A DNA stretch of 64,000 nucleotides from Litoribrevibacter albus (GCF_030159995.1 NZ_BSNM01000016.1:620001-684000), one strand, 5' to 3'. Positions 1-9,166 are shown, numbered from the stretch's first letter. Translations and numbers: made by a program. The notes: generated by a model not told the origin, from the letters alone.

Positions 1-185
1 CCATGGGGGGTGCGAAAGAACAGCTCTTCACCAAACATGTCTTTGAGTCGTGCCATCATCTTACTCATGGCGGACTGAGTAACATACATACGCTCAGCTG
101 CACGAGAGACATTTTCCTCTTCTAGCAACACTTGGAATGCCACTAACAGTTTGATGTCGTATCGAGCCAGTTCTTCCAGTTTCAT
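1..185 (-). CDS. LysR-family transcriptional regulator, N-terminal part (cut by window edge)
   Basis: The visible 61 residues form a typical LysR winged helix-turn-helix: a short N-terminus, then a helix pair with SRAAERMYVTQSAMSKMMAR, then a wing ending in ELFFRTPHG. LysR proteins bind DNA as tetramers and respond to small ligands through a C-terminal domain, which lies beyond the left edge here, so the effector cannot be guessed. The ATG at 183-185 is the only Met start near the domain; upstream in-frame codons are all within an 18-bp tandem repeat without ATG. The adjacent lipoprotein gene lies upstream on the same strand, so co-regulation is not obvious. Confidence 0.85.
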   Translation of the reverse strand, partial: MKLEELARYDIKLLVAFQVLLEEENVSRAAERMYVTQSAMSKMMARLKDMFGEELFFRTPH

Positions 186-223
186 GATGATAGTTACGTG
201 TATGATGATAGTTACGTGTATGA
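184..223. repeat. 18-bp tandem repeat at the start of the lysR gene
   Basis: The unit ATGATGATAGTTACGTGT occurs at 184-201 and again at 202-219, followed by ATGA of a third copy. It forms the leader of the LysR gene and touches its start codon, so copy number changes would alter ribosome-binding or operator spacing. Confidence 0.9.
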
Positions 224-354
224 AGAGAGATTCATTAATTTAGAATAAGTTGGCGCAGTTTGACAGACCTGTGATGCGAATCAGCTTCGTTGTTCTGATC
301 CATCAAAGGCTGCGCCTGATCTTGCTAGTCGTTGAGGATAATGAACTCAAACCC

Positions 355-1803
355 TTATGGCCGTGTTTCTAAACAACGTAATTCTATATCACACTCTACT
401 GGTGACGGAGCCGCTTTCCAACGGGTTACGAAAGCGTTGGCCATTTGAGGGTCTTTAATCAACAAATTCCTGATATATTTTATTGTCGATTTATTATCTA
501 CAAAGATTATATCTTCATCGATGTCGGTATAGGCTAATAAAGTAATTGTGTCTTCATTAGGGAAGGCTTCAGATAGTTTGTTGGGTAGATGGATCGTCAG
601 TGTGTCAGCTTTGTCATCGTGCGTTTCGATTTCCCATGTAGCTAAGATAGGGTCATAGCCTTCAGGTGTTAAGGTTACGGTGTTTTCGGAAAACTCCATC
701 CGGGTAAAAATCTGAATTGGTACGTTGATGTTTCGTTTACTTTGAATATCCCGTAAGTGATACCAGGTGTGACCGCTAAATAGTTCTGCGGTTAAGTCCA
801 TTCCGTAAGTATCGTTTGGAATCTCTACTGGGAGGTAAGCGTAAGGCTGATCTCGTTCATCAAATGCCAAGATTAAGTTGTCAGATTGATAAAACACCTC
901 ATGGTAATACTCATCGCCAAATAGTAGTCGATTATCGTTAAACTCATAAGGTGATGGCGCACGCAGAATACCGCTGACTTTACCGTCTTCAAAGATGATC
1001 TCTTCGTTTATCTCAGAGTCTTCCGATACCCGGTTAAGCGCATCCAGTCTCCAGTCTCTCCGGGCAAACAAGGCTTCAATGGAGTTATCTACCGAGCTTA
1101 CGGTTGCCCCGGTTTCCGATAAGTTAAAGCGAATTGTATCGAGATCCGTGTTCAGGTTCTGCTGATTGGTAAGCTCTGTTTTAAAACTATTCACCAGGTT
1201 GTTAAAGCTTGCTGTATCCAACTCATCCAACTGAGATACGATACTGCGAGCAAATAAATGTGCCTGACGTGCTTCATCGGCAAGCGCCGCATCTGTCTTT
1301 AAATCAACGTAGTTGGCTGACACAACTGCTTCTCGTACACCCAATAACGCGGCTAAGTCTGCCATGGTCATGTTCAGTTGTTTTGCCAGTGTGGTAAAGG
1401 GTGTTACTACATCAGAACCTGCTTCGGCGATGAGTTCATAAGAGCTGCTGATCATGCCAATCTGGTCGGCATCATTCGTTTCACCAGCAATAATACGGGC
1501 AATAATCGGGTAGTCGGCATCCTCGTCCGAAATGGTGATCTTACCCTCGGCATCGGTTGCGTCAGCTAGTGTTTCGCCTGTATCACAGGTGGAGTTACGG
1601 TTGCGATCGATACAGATTTGGGCGTTTTCCAGGTAGCCGTCAATTACGGTTACTTCGCTGCCTGAGGGGGCTGGTGGCGTTGGAGTACCGCCATCGTTGC
1701 TTGAGCCGCCACCTCCGCCGCCACCACATCCGGCCAGAGCCAGAGCTGACGTTAAAGCGAGGGTTTTAAAAGGGGCGGTGATAGGGAATAAATAGGCTTT
1801 CAC
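355..1803 (-). CDS. Putative lipoprotein of unknown function
   Basis: A 482-residue protein with a lipoprotein signal peptide: hydrophobic stretch, lipobox LALAGC with Cys26 as the lipidation site, then a run of seven glycines and a Ser/Pro/Thr-rich linker typical of outer-membrane-anchored proteins. Near residues 55-80 there is a Cys- and Asp-rich segment (DRNRNSTCDTGE) resembling a calcium-binding or dockerin-like loop found at the start of several marine gammaproteobacterial lipoproteins. The rest is soluble, acidic and unrecognised. It stands alone between lysR and the fadL-like gene, with 320 bp of non-coding DNA upstream. The role is unknown; surface or periplasmic placement is inferred. 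Confidence 0.7.
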   Translation of the reverse strand: MKAYLFPITAPFKTLALTSALALAGCGGGGGGGSSNDGGTPTPPAPSGSEVTVIDGYLENAQICIDRNRNSTCDTGETLADATDAEGKITISDEDADYPIIARIIAGETNDADQIGMISSSYELIAEAGSDVVTPFTTLAKQLNMTMADLAALLGVREAVVSANYVDLKTDAALADEARQAHLFARSIVSQLDELDTASFNNLVNSFKTELTNQQNLNTDLDTIRFNLSETGATVSSVDNSIEALFARRDWRLDALNRVSEDSEINEEIIFEDGKVSGILRAPSPYEFNDNRLLFGDEYYHEVFYQSDNLILAFDERDQPYAYLPVEIPNDTYGMDLTAELFSGHTWYHLRDIQSKRNINVPIQIFTRMEFSENTVTLTPEGYDPILATWEIETHDDKADTLTIHLPNKLSEAFPNEDTITLLAYTDIDEDIIFVDNKSTIKYIRNLLIKDPQMANAFVTRWKAAPSPVECDIELRCLETRP

Positions 1804-1942
1804 TGGACGTAATCCTTGTCATAAATGGAATTAGTTTATTCCTGAGCGTTATATGGATTGTCATCCTCATTGAACGCTGTAGTCAGGTCAATGCACAAAT
1901 AAGAATAATAATTATTCAGTTGATTAACGGATGTAGGACTTA

Positions 1943-1958
1943 TTGATCAATTGATCAA
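1943..1958. promoter_or_regulatory. Perfect 16-bp palindrome upstream of the lipoprotein gene
   Basis: TTGATCAATTGATCAA is fully self-complementary and lies in the 320-bp gap 1804-2123, about 140 bp upstream of the lipoprotein start. It could be an operator for an unknown dimeric regulator; nothing further identifies it. Confidence 0.35.
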
Positions 1959-2001
1959 AAAGGATAGAGAGCTTAGATCGAAGAAAGTTCAAAAAGCGCC
2001 T

Positions 2002-2028
2002 CCGAGACAAGGAAGCAGCGTCTCGGAA
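2002..2028 (-). terminator. Rho-independent terminator of the fadL-like gene
   Basis: Arms TCCGAGAC (2002-2009) and GTCTCGGA (2021-2028) pair perfectly. Read on the minus strand the hairpin is followed by GGCGCTTTTTG. It sits about 95 bp past the fadL-like stop. Confidence 0.6.
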
Positions 2029-2123
2029 GCAAAGGGTGATGTCAGAAAGGCATCGTTCAAAAAGAGCTAGATTAAAAAGGACTGGATCAAAAAGGTCGTA
2101 TTAAAAGAATAATCACGAAAGGA

Positions 2124-3452
2124 TTAGAATTTGTAGTTTACCGACATCGAAGCCGCGACAGCGCTGTTATCGTAGTCACCTGCCGGGCTGGATAATAAAC
2201 CTTCGTGCTGTTCAATCTTGGCATTGCCGAGGTCGGCGTATTCAATGCCGAACGCTAACTCGGTTTGCTCATTGGCTTGATAAACTGCGCCTAAGGTATA
2301 GCGTTTGATGTCGTCCAATGGCAGATCCGCTGTTCTGTCTTCTGTTTCTACAGGGCTTTCATCATAAGAGAAACCGGCTTGTAGAGTGACGTTCTGCGTG
2401 AGCTGATAATGACCGCCGATGGCATAGCGGTTAGCATCTTGCCAGTTACGTTCAATCGGAATATCCAAGCCACCGCCTAGGTCTGCATTGATGGTGGTGG
2501 TTTCGAAATTGCTGTAGAAGGTTCGGCCAATATCCCATAACACCGCCGTCTTATCGGTCAGTTGATGGTAGCCACTGACCATCACACTCGCAGGATTTTC
2601 CCAATTCAGTCGAGTGGTTGCGCTGCTGTCCATCAGTTGTGTTCCGTTAAAGTTGGCAGTGATATCGGCATCGCCTTTTAGGTCCGTCTCGACTTCAGAG
2701 CGATACACTACGCCAACTCGATGCTGTTGGTTGAATTCCCAAAGCGCGCCTGCTGTCCAGCCGTACTCAATGCCATCGGCATCCAGTGCTAAATCCGCAT
2801 CTACCGTTGGGTCGGGTAATGGTCCTGGCATGTTTTGGGTGAAGCTTGGCGAAAGTTCCTGCTCGGCCATCGTGTAGTTAATATTAATGCCTCCTCCAAG
2901 CGACAGGTGATCATTTACCCGGAAGGAGATAGTCGGTTGTGCCTGAATGGTCTGAACGCTGGCAGAGGTGACGGCGTTACTGCCGGTCCATTGGCTACCG
3001 TAGTCAATTTCACTGCCAAACGGAGCCAATACCGAAAAGCCAAGCTTTACGTCGTCACTTAAGCTGTGAACGTAAGCAAAGGATGGAATCAACAAGGTGC
3101 TGCCGGAATCGCCGCCGCTGTCCTGAGTTGGATCATCGGCTTCAAACTGGAGATCTGTGTCGGCGACAATCGCTCCAAAACCGATCTGATTACCTTCAAC
3201 CAGAGACATAGTGGCGGGGTTAGCCCAGCTGGAGCCTGCTCCATTGCCTTCGGCGGCATGACCTGCACCGGCGGTGCCAAAATTCGATGAACCCGGCATG
3301 AGCTGCAAACCCACGGCGTGGGCATTTGAGATCAATAAAGGACTGCTGACAGTGAGAACGGCCAACGCAGTAAGAGGGTTTCTCGTGTGTCTTTGCTCAA
3401 GTGGATGGTTCTGATTTTTTTCAAACGTTTGATGTGTTCTCTTCTGTCGCAT
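2124..3452 (-). CDS. FadL/TodX-family outer-membrane transport protein
   Basis: A 442-residue protein of the usual length for FadL porins, which let long-chain fatty acids or other hydrophobic compounds cross the outer membrane. The signal peptide is long, with a charged N-terminus, a hydrophobic core and a likely cut after AHA at residues 44-46. The mature protein begins with the family hallmark plug: NFGTAGAGHAAEGNGAGSSW followed by ANPATMS. The remainder shows alternating beta-strand character and ends in SVNYKF, with a terminal Phe as expected for Bam-assembled barrels. It has its own terminator and is probably monocistronic. The exact substrate cannot be told from sequence. Confidence 0.9.
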   Translation of the reverse strand: MRQKRTHQTFEKNQNHPLEQRHTRNPLTALAVLTVSSPLLISNAHAVGLQLMPGSSNFGTAGAGHAAEGNGAGSSWANPATMSLVEGNQIGFGAIVADTDLQFEADDPTQDSGGDSGSTLLIPSFAYVHSLSDDVKLGFSVLAPFGSEIDYGSQWTGSNAVTSASVQTIQAQPTISFRVNDHLSLGGGININYTMAEQELSPSFTQNMPGPLPDPTVDADLALDADGIEYGWTAGALWEFNQQHRVGVVYRSEVETDLKGDADITANFNGTQLMDSSATTRLNWENPASVMVSGYHQLTDKTAVLWDIGRTFYSNFETTTINADLGGGLDIPIERNWQDANRYAIGGHYQLTQNVTLQAGFSYDESPVETEDRTADLPLDDIKRYTLGAVYQANEQTELAFGIEYADLGNAKIEQHEGLLSSPAGDYDNSAVAASMSVNYKF

Positions 3453-3626
3453 GATATCACCCTTGTTTTTAATATCTTTTGGGGCAATGTAGCGACTCAG
3501 AGAAAGTAAAAATAATGAATGACGAGATTAGTCGGTATTCCTGTAGGGAATGATCAATCGTGAAAGATTGCTGGTTTGGAATTTTTCTGAGGTGTTTGAT
3601 GAAGAATGTTCTTTTCTATCAAGTGT

Positions 3627-4571
3627 TTAACCCAGTTGTTCTAGTAGAGCGAGTAGCTGTGCTTTCATTTGGTTGGGATCTTTGGATGAGGTCGTGTCCT
3701 GGTCTTTCTGACTCTGAAATGTTCTGGCGGTATCAATACGGCTCAACCACCATCGCATGGCAGAGGTCTGCTGCATGATAGGTAAGGCAGCGTGTTCTTG
3801 TTCAGACAAGGGACGCACACTTTGATAGCCGTCGAGCATGGCTTGGTAGCGATCTTTGATGATGCGGTGTGTCTGATTCAGCGTCCAATCGTTCAAAGTA
3901 ATGGCCAAATCATAAACGGCGTAATCGTAACTTGCATTGAATAGGTCGATAATTGCTGTGATCTTGCTGTTATCTACCAAAACATTGTCGTGAAATAAAT
4001 CTCCATGAACGGATGTCTTGGGTAACCCATTGATAGCCGCTTGGTAACGCTGGATGCAGTCTTTAATAAGTGACTTGTCTTCCTCACTCAATTCATTGAA
4101 CTGTTCAACGCTGGTCTGCCAAAAGACCAAGCCTTTGGGGCAGTCGTGTTGTTGAGGATAGCTTTCTCCCGCCAGGTGAAATTTCGCTAATTGCTCACCG
4201 CATTGGAAACACAATTCAGGCGTTAGTTCATTGGGGGTACGACCGGGTAATTTTGGAAAGACGGCACCCGGTTTGTTGTGAAGCGTGATGAGCCGGGTGT
4301 TTTGTTTGGTGAGCAACGGGTCAGGAACAGGTACACCCTGTTGATACAGGTGATCGTACAATTCGAGGTAATAAGGCAATGCTTGTGGTTGGGTATATTC
4401 AAAGAGAGTGAACACCCACTCACTCTGTATCCCTTGCTTATCGGTATTAAAAAAGTAAGTGGTATTTTCGATGCCGTCTGCGACTCCTTTAAAGGAGATC
4501 AACTTTCCAAGCTCGTAGAGCTCACATATCTGATCAAAATCTTGTTGGGAAAGTTGGGTATAAACAGACAT
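3627..4571 (-). CDS. thrB: Homoserine kinase (ThrB, aminoglycoside-phosphotransferase fold)
   Basis: Phosphorylates homoserine to O-phosphohomoserine in threonine synthesis. At 314 residues it belongs to the APH-fold class of homoserine kinases typical of pseudomonads, not the GHMP class of enterics. Visible landmarks are the N-terminal nucleotide region with GIENTTYFF, the Brenner-type catalytic segment SVHGDLFHDNVLV, and the metal-binding IIDLFNASYDYAVYDLA. It is followed downstream of the DUF2782 gene by 61 bp on the same strand, an arrangement (DUF2782–thrB, divergent from polA) that is conserved in Pseudomonas. Its gap from that gene suggests one transcript. Confidence 0.93.
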   Translation of the reverse strand: MSVYTQLSQQDFDQICELYELGKLISFKGVADGIENTTYFFNTDKQGIQSEWVFTLFEYTQPQALPYYLELYDHLYQQGVPVPDPLLTKQNTRLITLHNKPGAVFPKLPGRTPNELTPELCFQCGEQLAKFHLAGESYPQQHDCPKGLVFWQTSVEQFNELSEEDKSLIKDCIQRYQAAINGLPKTSVHGDLFHDNVLVDNSKITAIIDLFNASYDYAVYDLAITLNDWTLNQTHRIIKDRYQAMLDGYQSVRPLSEQEHAALPIMQQTSAMRWWLSRIDTARTFQSQKDQDTTSSKDPNQMKAQLLALLEQLG

Positions 4572-4632
4572 AACTCACTACTCTGTATGAATAAACAAAA
4601 CGCAAAAAGGGCAAACCAGTTTTACTACAGGG

Positions 4633-4938
4633 TTACCACTCAAGGAGTTTCCAGGTCGGTAACAGAAGTTGAGATTCATCGGCGCGAATCATCTGACCGT
4701 TATCTGAAGGAATTAAATAATAGGTCGGTGCGTTCTTTGGTTCGACCTTGATTTCCACTAGCACGCCATTCACATAGTATTCGGAAATTTTCTTGTCATC
4801 GGATTGTTTGATGATGACTTCCGGCTCGGAAATATCCGTCCCGCTCTCAGCAAAAGAGAGTGGCGTAACGATGAATGCCAATGACATCGCAATTATTTGA
4901 ATCCATCCTTTAATTCTGAGTGAAGTCTGTAGACGCAT
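4633..4938 (-). CDS. DUF2782 family periplasmic protein
   Basis: A 101-residue protein with a clear signal peptide (hydrophobic residues about 12-28, ending in FAESG) and then the DUF2782 core: PEVIIKQSDDKKISEYYVNG, a central beta region and the C-terminal LPTWKLLEW. The family has no known biochemical role; it is small, exported and almost always beside thrB and polA in gammaproteobacteria. The start ATG at 4936-4938 gives a full signal peptide. Its 5' end faces polA divergently, with about 127 bp between the two chosen starts. Confidence 0.85.
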   Translation of the reverse strand: MRLQTSLRIKGWIQIIAMSLAFIVTPLSFAESGTDISEPEVIIKQSDDKKISEYYVNGVLVEIKVEPKNAPTYYLIPSDNGQMIRADESQLLLPTWKLLEW

Positions 4939-5065
4939 GGTCTATCCCTCGTGTGTCTGCTACTATTTTGTGCTTTTAATGATACGGTTCCTGCATCCGA
5001 TGATACGGCCCTCATTGGCCGGTGTACACCGAATTCCCTCTGATACCTACGGATATTTCTTTAGT

Positions 5066-7822
5066 ATGACTGATCAAAGCCCTGCTCCTTTAATTTTAGT
5101 TGATGGTTCATCGTATTTGTTCCGGGCTTTCCATGGATTGCCTCCTTTAACCAATAAAGAAGGGCATCCAACAGGCGCGATTAAAGGCGTGATCAGCATG
5201 TTGCGCCGGATGATGGCTGATTTTCCGGACAGCCATATGGCGGTGATTTTCGATGCCAAGGGCAAAACCTTCCGTAATGATATGTATGAGGAGTACAAAG
5301 CCAATCGCCCGCCAATGCCGGATGATCTTCGGGTTCAGATCCAGCCTATTCATGAAATGATTCGCGCCATGGGAATTCCCCTGTTGGTGGTGGAAGGTGT
5401 TGAGGCTGATGACGTAATCGGCACTTTGTGTCATCAGGCGACCGAGCAAGGCGTCGATACTATTGTTTCAACCGGTGATAAGGACATGGCTCAGCTTGTC
5501 AGTGAGCATGTCTCGTTGGTGAATACCATGACCAACACCACCATGAATCGTGAAGGCGTTATTGAAAAGTTTGGGCTGGCGCCGGAACAGATCATCGATT
5601 ATCTGGCCTTAATGGGCGATAAAGTGGATAACATTCCGGGGGTTCCAGGCTGTGGTCCCAAGACCGCCGTAAAATGGTTGGCTGAATACCAAACGTTAGA
5701 AAACCTCACTGAAAATGCGGAACAAATTAAAGGCAAAATCGGTGAAAAGTTACGCGCTAATCTTGAACAACTGCCATTGTCGAAAGCGCTGGCAACGATT
5801 AAGTGTGATGTGGAATTAGAGCAAGGACCGAAGGAATTAGTGCTCGGTGAGGTTGATGATGCCGCCTTGCTTGGCTTCTTCAATACCTTTGGCTTCAAAA
5901 GCTGGGCGGAAGAGCTAACGAACAAAGGCGTTGAAATGTCTGAAGTAGCTGCGACCAGTGGCAGTGCTTCTGAGAACACCGAGTCTGTTGATGTTGTGAT
6001 TCCACACGTGGCGGACACCGAATATTTGACTTTACTAGATGCCGATGCCCTTAAAACCTGGGTCAGTCTATCTTCGACCAAACCGATTTATGCGCTCTAT
6101 CCTGTGGTGTCGAACGATCATTATAAGGCAGCTCGACTGATCGGGATGGCGTTATCTGTGGAGCCTGGTAAAGCGGTGTATGTGCCTTTGGCCCATGACT
6201 ATGTCGGAGCGCCTGAGCAGTTAAGCCCAGAGGTGGCACTGGAGTTACTCCAACCCTTATTAACAGGTGAAGCGATCAATCAGGTGGGTCATAACACCAA
6301 GAAAGTAGCGCATTTATTAGCGAATTATGATCAAACTCTGGTGGGCCAAATTCACGATGTGATGCTGCAGTCTTACGTGTTGAACTCGGTAGAGAGTAAG
6401 CACGAGCTGACGGAGATTGCTTCATTGCATTTGAATGAAACGCTAAAGAATGATGAAGCCATTTTAGGTAAAGGCAAGAAGCGTTTAGAGGCAAGCCAAC
6501 TGGAAACGGATGCGATGGCTGAGTTTGCCTGCGCTCAAGTGGATATGATCCTTCGCAGTTATCTGGTGTTGTCCGCTAAGTTAAAGCAGGAAGCTCAACT
6601 GGACTGGGTTTATCAGTGGATCGAACGCAAGCTTTCGCCAGTGTTGACCGATGTGGAAGCCAATGGCGTGCAGTTGGATCAGGCCGAGTTGCATAAGCAG
6701 AGTCAGTACTTGACCGAAACCCTGGCGACTATTGAAGAAGAGGCATACGGGTTAGCGGGCGAAGCGTTCAATATGAACTCACCTAAGCAGATCGGTGAAA
6801 TCTTGTATGAGAAACTCGAACTGCCAGTGAAAAAGAAAACACCTAAAGGTGCGCCATCGACGGCGGAACCGGTACTGCAAGAGTTGGCTCAGGAATTCCC
6901 GTTACCAAAATTGATCCTTGAACATCGTAGTTTGGCGAAACTTAAATCCACCTATACCGATGCCCTTCCTGAGTTGGTGCGGCCAGAGACTGGTCGTTTG
7001 CACACCACTTATCAACAAGCGGTGGCGGCTACTGGGCGTCTGTCTTCCACCGAACCGAATCTACAGAATATTCCAATTCGTACCGAGGAAGGCCGAAAAG
7101 TACGAAAAGCCTTTGTGGCTCGACCTGGCTATAAAGTGTTGGCGGCGGATTATTCTCAGGTAGAACTGCGAATCATGGCGCACTTATCGGGTGATGAAGG
7201 CTTGGTGAATGCCTTTAAACACGACTTGGATGTGCACCGTGCCACGGCTGCGGAAGTCTTTCATGAGTCCCTGGAAGACGTAACTTCGGATCAACGTCGT
7301 AAAGCGAAAGCCATCAACTTTGGGTTGATTTATGGCATGTCGGCCTTTGGCTTGGCACAACAGTTGGACATTGCTCGTGGTGAAGCGGCGGAATACGTCA
7401 AACGCTATTTTGAAAAGTATCCCGGCGTGAAAGAGTACATGGATCAAACACGAGGTGAAGCCGAAGACAAAGGCTATGTAGAGACCTTGTTTGGTCGCCG
7501 TTTGTATTTACCGGGCATTCGCTCTTCCAATCAAATGGTAAAACAGGGGGCTTTGCGTACGGCGATTAATGCGCCGATGCAGGGAACGGCGGCCGATGTG
7601 ATTAAGATGGCGATGATCGATGTTCACAACTGGCTAAGAGAAGCCAAGGTCGATGCCAAACTGGTGATGCAGGTGCACGATGAATTGGTGCTGGAAGTGG
7701 CTGAGTCGGATGTGGATTTGGTGACCGAAGGCGTTCGTTTCCGCATGGAGAATGCGGCGTCATTGGCTGTGCCGTTGCTGGTGGATGTGGGTGTCGGTGA
7801 CTCCTGGGATGAAGCCCATTAG
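5066..7822 (+). CDS. polA: DNA polymerase I
   Basis: Fills gaps and removes RNA primers during replication and excision repair. At 918 residues it matches the usual family length. Order of domains: N-terminal 5'-3' exonuclease (VDGSSYLFRAFHGLPPLTN, VEGVEADDVIGTL, GDKVDNIPGVPG), a 3'-5' exonuclease-like domain (about 330-530), then polymerase A (LSSTEPNLQNIPIRTEEGR, ADYSQVELRIMAHLSGD, the O-helix RRKAKAINFGLIYGMSAFG, and VMQVHDELVLE). The frame is open back to 4937, but the start MTDQSPAPLILVDGSSYLFR fits the family and removes 43 unsupported residues; its ribosome site is weak. The small-RNA candidate and engB follow. Confidence 0.96.
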   Translation: MTDQSPAPLILVDGSSYLFRAFHGLPPLTNKEGHPTGAIKGVISMLRRMMADFPDSHMAVIFDAKGKTFRNDMYEEYKANRPPMPDDLRVQIQPIHEMIRAMGIPLLVVEGVEADDVIGTLCHQATEQGVDTIVSTGDKDMAQLVSEHVSLVNTMTNTTMNREGVIEKFGLAPEQIIDYLALMGDKVDNIPGVPGCGPKTAVKWLAEYQTLENLTENAEQIKGKIGEKLRANLEQLPLSKALATIKCDVELEQGPKELVLGEVDDAALLGFFNTFGFKSWAEELTNKGVEMSEVAATSGSASENTESVDVVIPHVADTEYLTLLDADALKTWVSLSSTKPIYALYPVVSNDHYKAARLIGMALSVEPGKAVYVPLAHDYVGAPEQLSPEVALELLQPLLTGEAINQVGHNTKKVAHLLANYDQTLVGQIHDVMLQSYVLNSVESKHELTEIASLHLNETLKNDEAILGKGKKRLEASQLETDAMAEFACAQVDMILRSYLVLSAKLKQEAQLDWVYQWIERKLSPVLTDVEANGVQLDQAELHKQSQYLTETLATIEEEAYGLAGEAFNMNSPKQIGEILYEKLELPVKKKTPKGAPSTAEPVLQELAQEFPLPKLILEHRSLAKLKSTYTDALPELVRPETGRLHTTYQQAVAATGRLSSTEPNLQNIPIRTEEGRKVRKAFVARPGYKVLAADYSQVELRIMAHLSGDEGLVNAFKHDLDVHRATAAEVFHESLEDVTSDQRRKAKAINFGLIYGMSAFGLAQQLDIARGEAAEYVKRYFEKYPGVKEYMDQTRGEAEDKGYVETLFGRRLYLPGIRSSNQMVKQGALRTAINAPMQGTAADVIKMAMIDVHNWLREAKVDAKLVMQVHDELVLEVAESDVDLVTEGVRFRMENAASLAVPLLVDVGVGDSWDEAH

Positions 7823-7861
7823 TACTTAGTGCGAAGCTACTGCGCTTGGCTATACGTTGTT

Positions 7862-7920
7862 AAAAGTCAGCTTAAAATACTCATTTACTCTATGTAGACT
7901 CCGTTTTTTCGCTGACTTTT
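7862..7920. repeat. 10-bp perfect inverted repeat just after polA
   Basis: AAAAGTCAGC at 7862-7871 pairs exactly with GCTGACTTTT at 7911-7920 around 39 bp that contain a further imperfect hairpin and a TTTTTT run. It begins 40 bp past the polA stop and may end polA transcription or be a dispersed intergenic palindrome. Confidence 0.6.
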
Positions 7921-8037
7921 GCCTAGTCTAGCCTACGCTCATGACGCTTCTTGTGATTGTTGAACTGGCGTTTTGTGCTCAATCGGATGCTTATTTAGTA
8001 TTTAAACAGGCGTTTTAATTTAATGAGGGAAAAGTTT

Positions 8038-8064
8038 GAACTAATAGGGGGCTCGACCTTCTAA
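8038..8064 (+). promoter_or_regulatory. Sigma-E/AlgU-type promoter of the polA–engB small RNA
   Basis: GAACTA (8038-8043), a 16-bp spacer, then TCTAA (8060-8064) match the extracytoplasmic sigma-E/AlgU pattern (GAACTT-N16/17-TCTRA) with one change. A start point about 7 bp on (near 8071) would give a transcript of about 131 nt to the terminator at 8201. Confidence 0.5.
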
Positions 8065-8070
8065 CTTTAT

Positions 8071-8201
8071 AGCTCACATTGAATCTGAGTGATTCTGAAG
8101 AACAGTCAAGCATTTAGAGTCGCAGCGAAGTAAGTGTGTAGTGTTTTCCTCGTTATTCTCTGTTTTCAGGTAGTTGCCCCGATCCTTTCGGGGCTTTTTT
8201 T
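8071..8201 (+). ncRNA. ersA: Candidate ErsA/Spot 42-position small regulatory RNA
   Basis: The 395-bp gap between polA and engB holds no gene, but holds a sigma-E-type promoter and a strong rho-independent terminator facing the same way. This interval is where E. coli carries spf (Spot 42) and Pseudomonas carries ersA, an AlgU-dependent RNA of about 132 nt that regulates algC. The predicted RNA here, about 131 nt, has almost the same length and promoter type. An unpaired pyrimidine-rich stretch (GTTTTCCTCGTTATTCTCTG, 8142-8161) lies before the terminator and is a candidate target-pairing seed. The 5' end is inferred from the promoter; sequence identity to ersA was not tested. Confidence 0.55.
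8176..8201 (+). terminator. Rho-independent terminator of the sRNA
   Basis: GCCCCGA (8176-8182), a 5-nt loop, TCGGGGC (8188-8194), then seven T residues. Such a hairpin with a U tail also suits Hfq binding. Confidence 0.85.
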
Positions 8202-8217
8202 GCCTGAAATATTCGGG

Positions 8218-8874
8218 TTATTCTGCGTCGTCGAGCAACTCTTCAATCAACTCATCGGCATCGTCTTGGGTCAGCCACTCCGTTAAACGTTGCTTTAATT
8301 GATCGAGCCCTTCTCGCTTTAACGCTGAGAAAGTTTGGACTGAGACTTCCCCTCCGAAATCTTTAAGAGCGCGCTTTACGTCCAGCATGGTGTTTTTGGC
8401 AGGGCCTTTTTTCAGCTTGTCCGACTTGGTTAGCAGGACATGCAAAGGCATTTGGCTATCTTCTGCCCATTTGATCATCATTCGGTCGAATTCTTGTAAC
8501 GGATGACGAATGTCGCTCACCAATACTAACCCTTTCAGGGATTGGCGCTCTTCGAGATATTTGGCAAGGTGCTTTTGCCATTCCAGCTTTTGCTCGATTG
8601 GAACCTTTGCAAACCCGTAGCCAGGAAGGTCGACCAAACGTGTTTCTTCTTCTCCCAACGTAAAAAAGTTAATTAACTGGGTGCGTCCCGGGGTTTTACT
8701 GGTACGCGCCAATTTCTTTTGCTGGGTCAATGTATTGATCGCACTGGATTTCCCCGCATTGGATCGACCGGCGAAAGCTACCTCGGCACCCGTGTCAGGA
8801 GGACACTGCTTGAGTGTTGGTGCACTCGTAAGAAATTGAGCTGCGTTGAATTTGATGGTCGGGCGATCAGACAT
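8218..8874 (-). CDS. engB: Ribosome biogenesis GTP-binding protein EngB (YsxC/YihA)
   Basis: An essential TRAFAC-class GTPase needed for assembly of the large ribosomal subunit. The 218 residues show the G1 loop GRSNAGKSS, the G2 region with [13 protein letters not shown]3 [11 protein letters not shown]4 [11 protein letters not shown] and G5 SALKREG, in order and correctly spaced. The C-terminal tail is unusually acidic ([15 protein letters not shown]), which is a common variation. It converges on the polA–sRNA unit and probably has its own promoter in 8875-9010. The ATG at 8872-8874 gives the standard N-terminus. Confidence 0.95.
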   Translation of the reverse strand: MSDRPTIKFNAAQFLTSAPTLKQCPPDTGAEVAFAGRSNAGKSSAINTLTQQKKLARTSKTPGRTQLINFFTLGEEETRLVDLPGYGFAKVPIEQKLEWQKHLAKYLEERQSLKGLVLVSDIRHPLQEFDRMMIKWAEDSQMPLHVLLTKSDKLKKGPAKNTMLDVKRALKDFGGEVSVQTFSALKREGLDQLKQRLTEWLTQDDADELIEELLDDAE

Positions 8875-9010
8875 AGATGTTCATCCAAAGATAATTTTGG
8901 GTGCATGATACTCGCATTAAAGAGAGGTTTCAGCAGTTGTTCTTATTTCCTTTGGTTAAAATCTAAACTACTAACGTATGTATTGGCTAAGTACGGATCG
9001 GAATAACCAT

Positions 9011-9038
9011 TTGGAAGTTGAGATAGATAGTATATAAT
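9011..9038 (+). promoter_or_regulatory. Sigma-70 promoter of the cytochrome c4 gene
   Basis: TTGGAA (9011-9016), 16 bp, TATAAT (9033-9038), a perfect -10. The start point would be near 9045, giving a leader of about 120 nt before the ATG at 9167. Confidence 0.65.
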
Positions 9039-9166
9039 ACCCGCACTTTTTTGGCGGGGTCTTGGCTATAGCCCAGACTCGAATGAAATATAACGATGAG
9101 GAGAGCGGAAACGCATTTTTGCGTAAAAACCGTTCACACGTTAGAGACAATAAACGGGTCTTAACA

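Noticed and set aside
4278-4751. Long open frame (157 codons, + strand) opposite thrB
   Set aside because: It is antisense to thrB and the DUF2782 gene, and the protein shows no motif.
4937-5065. Possible 43-residue N-terminal extension of polA
   Set aside because: The frame is open but the extension is unlike any Pol I N-terminus and overlaps the DUF2782 start; the ATG at 5066 fits the family.
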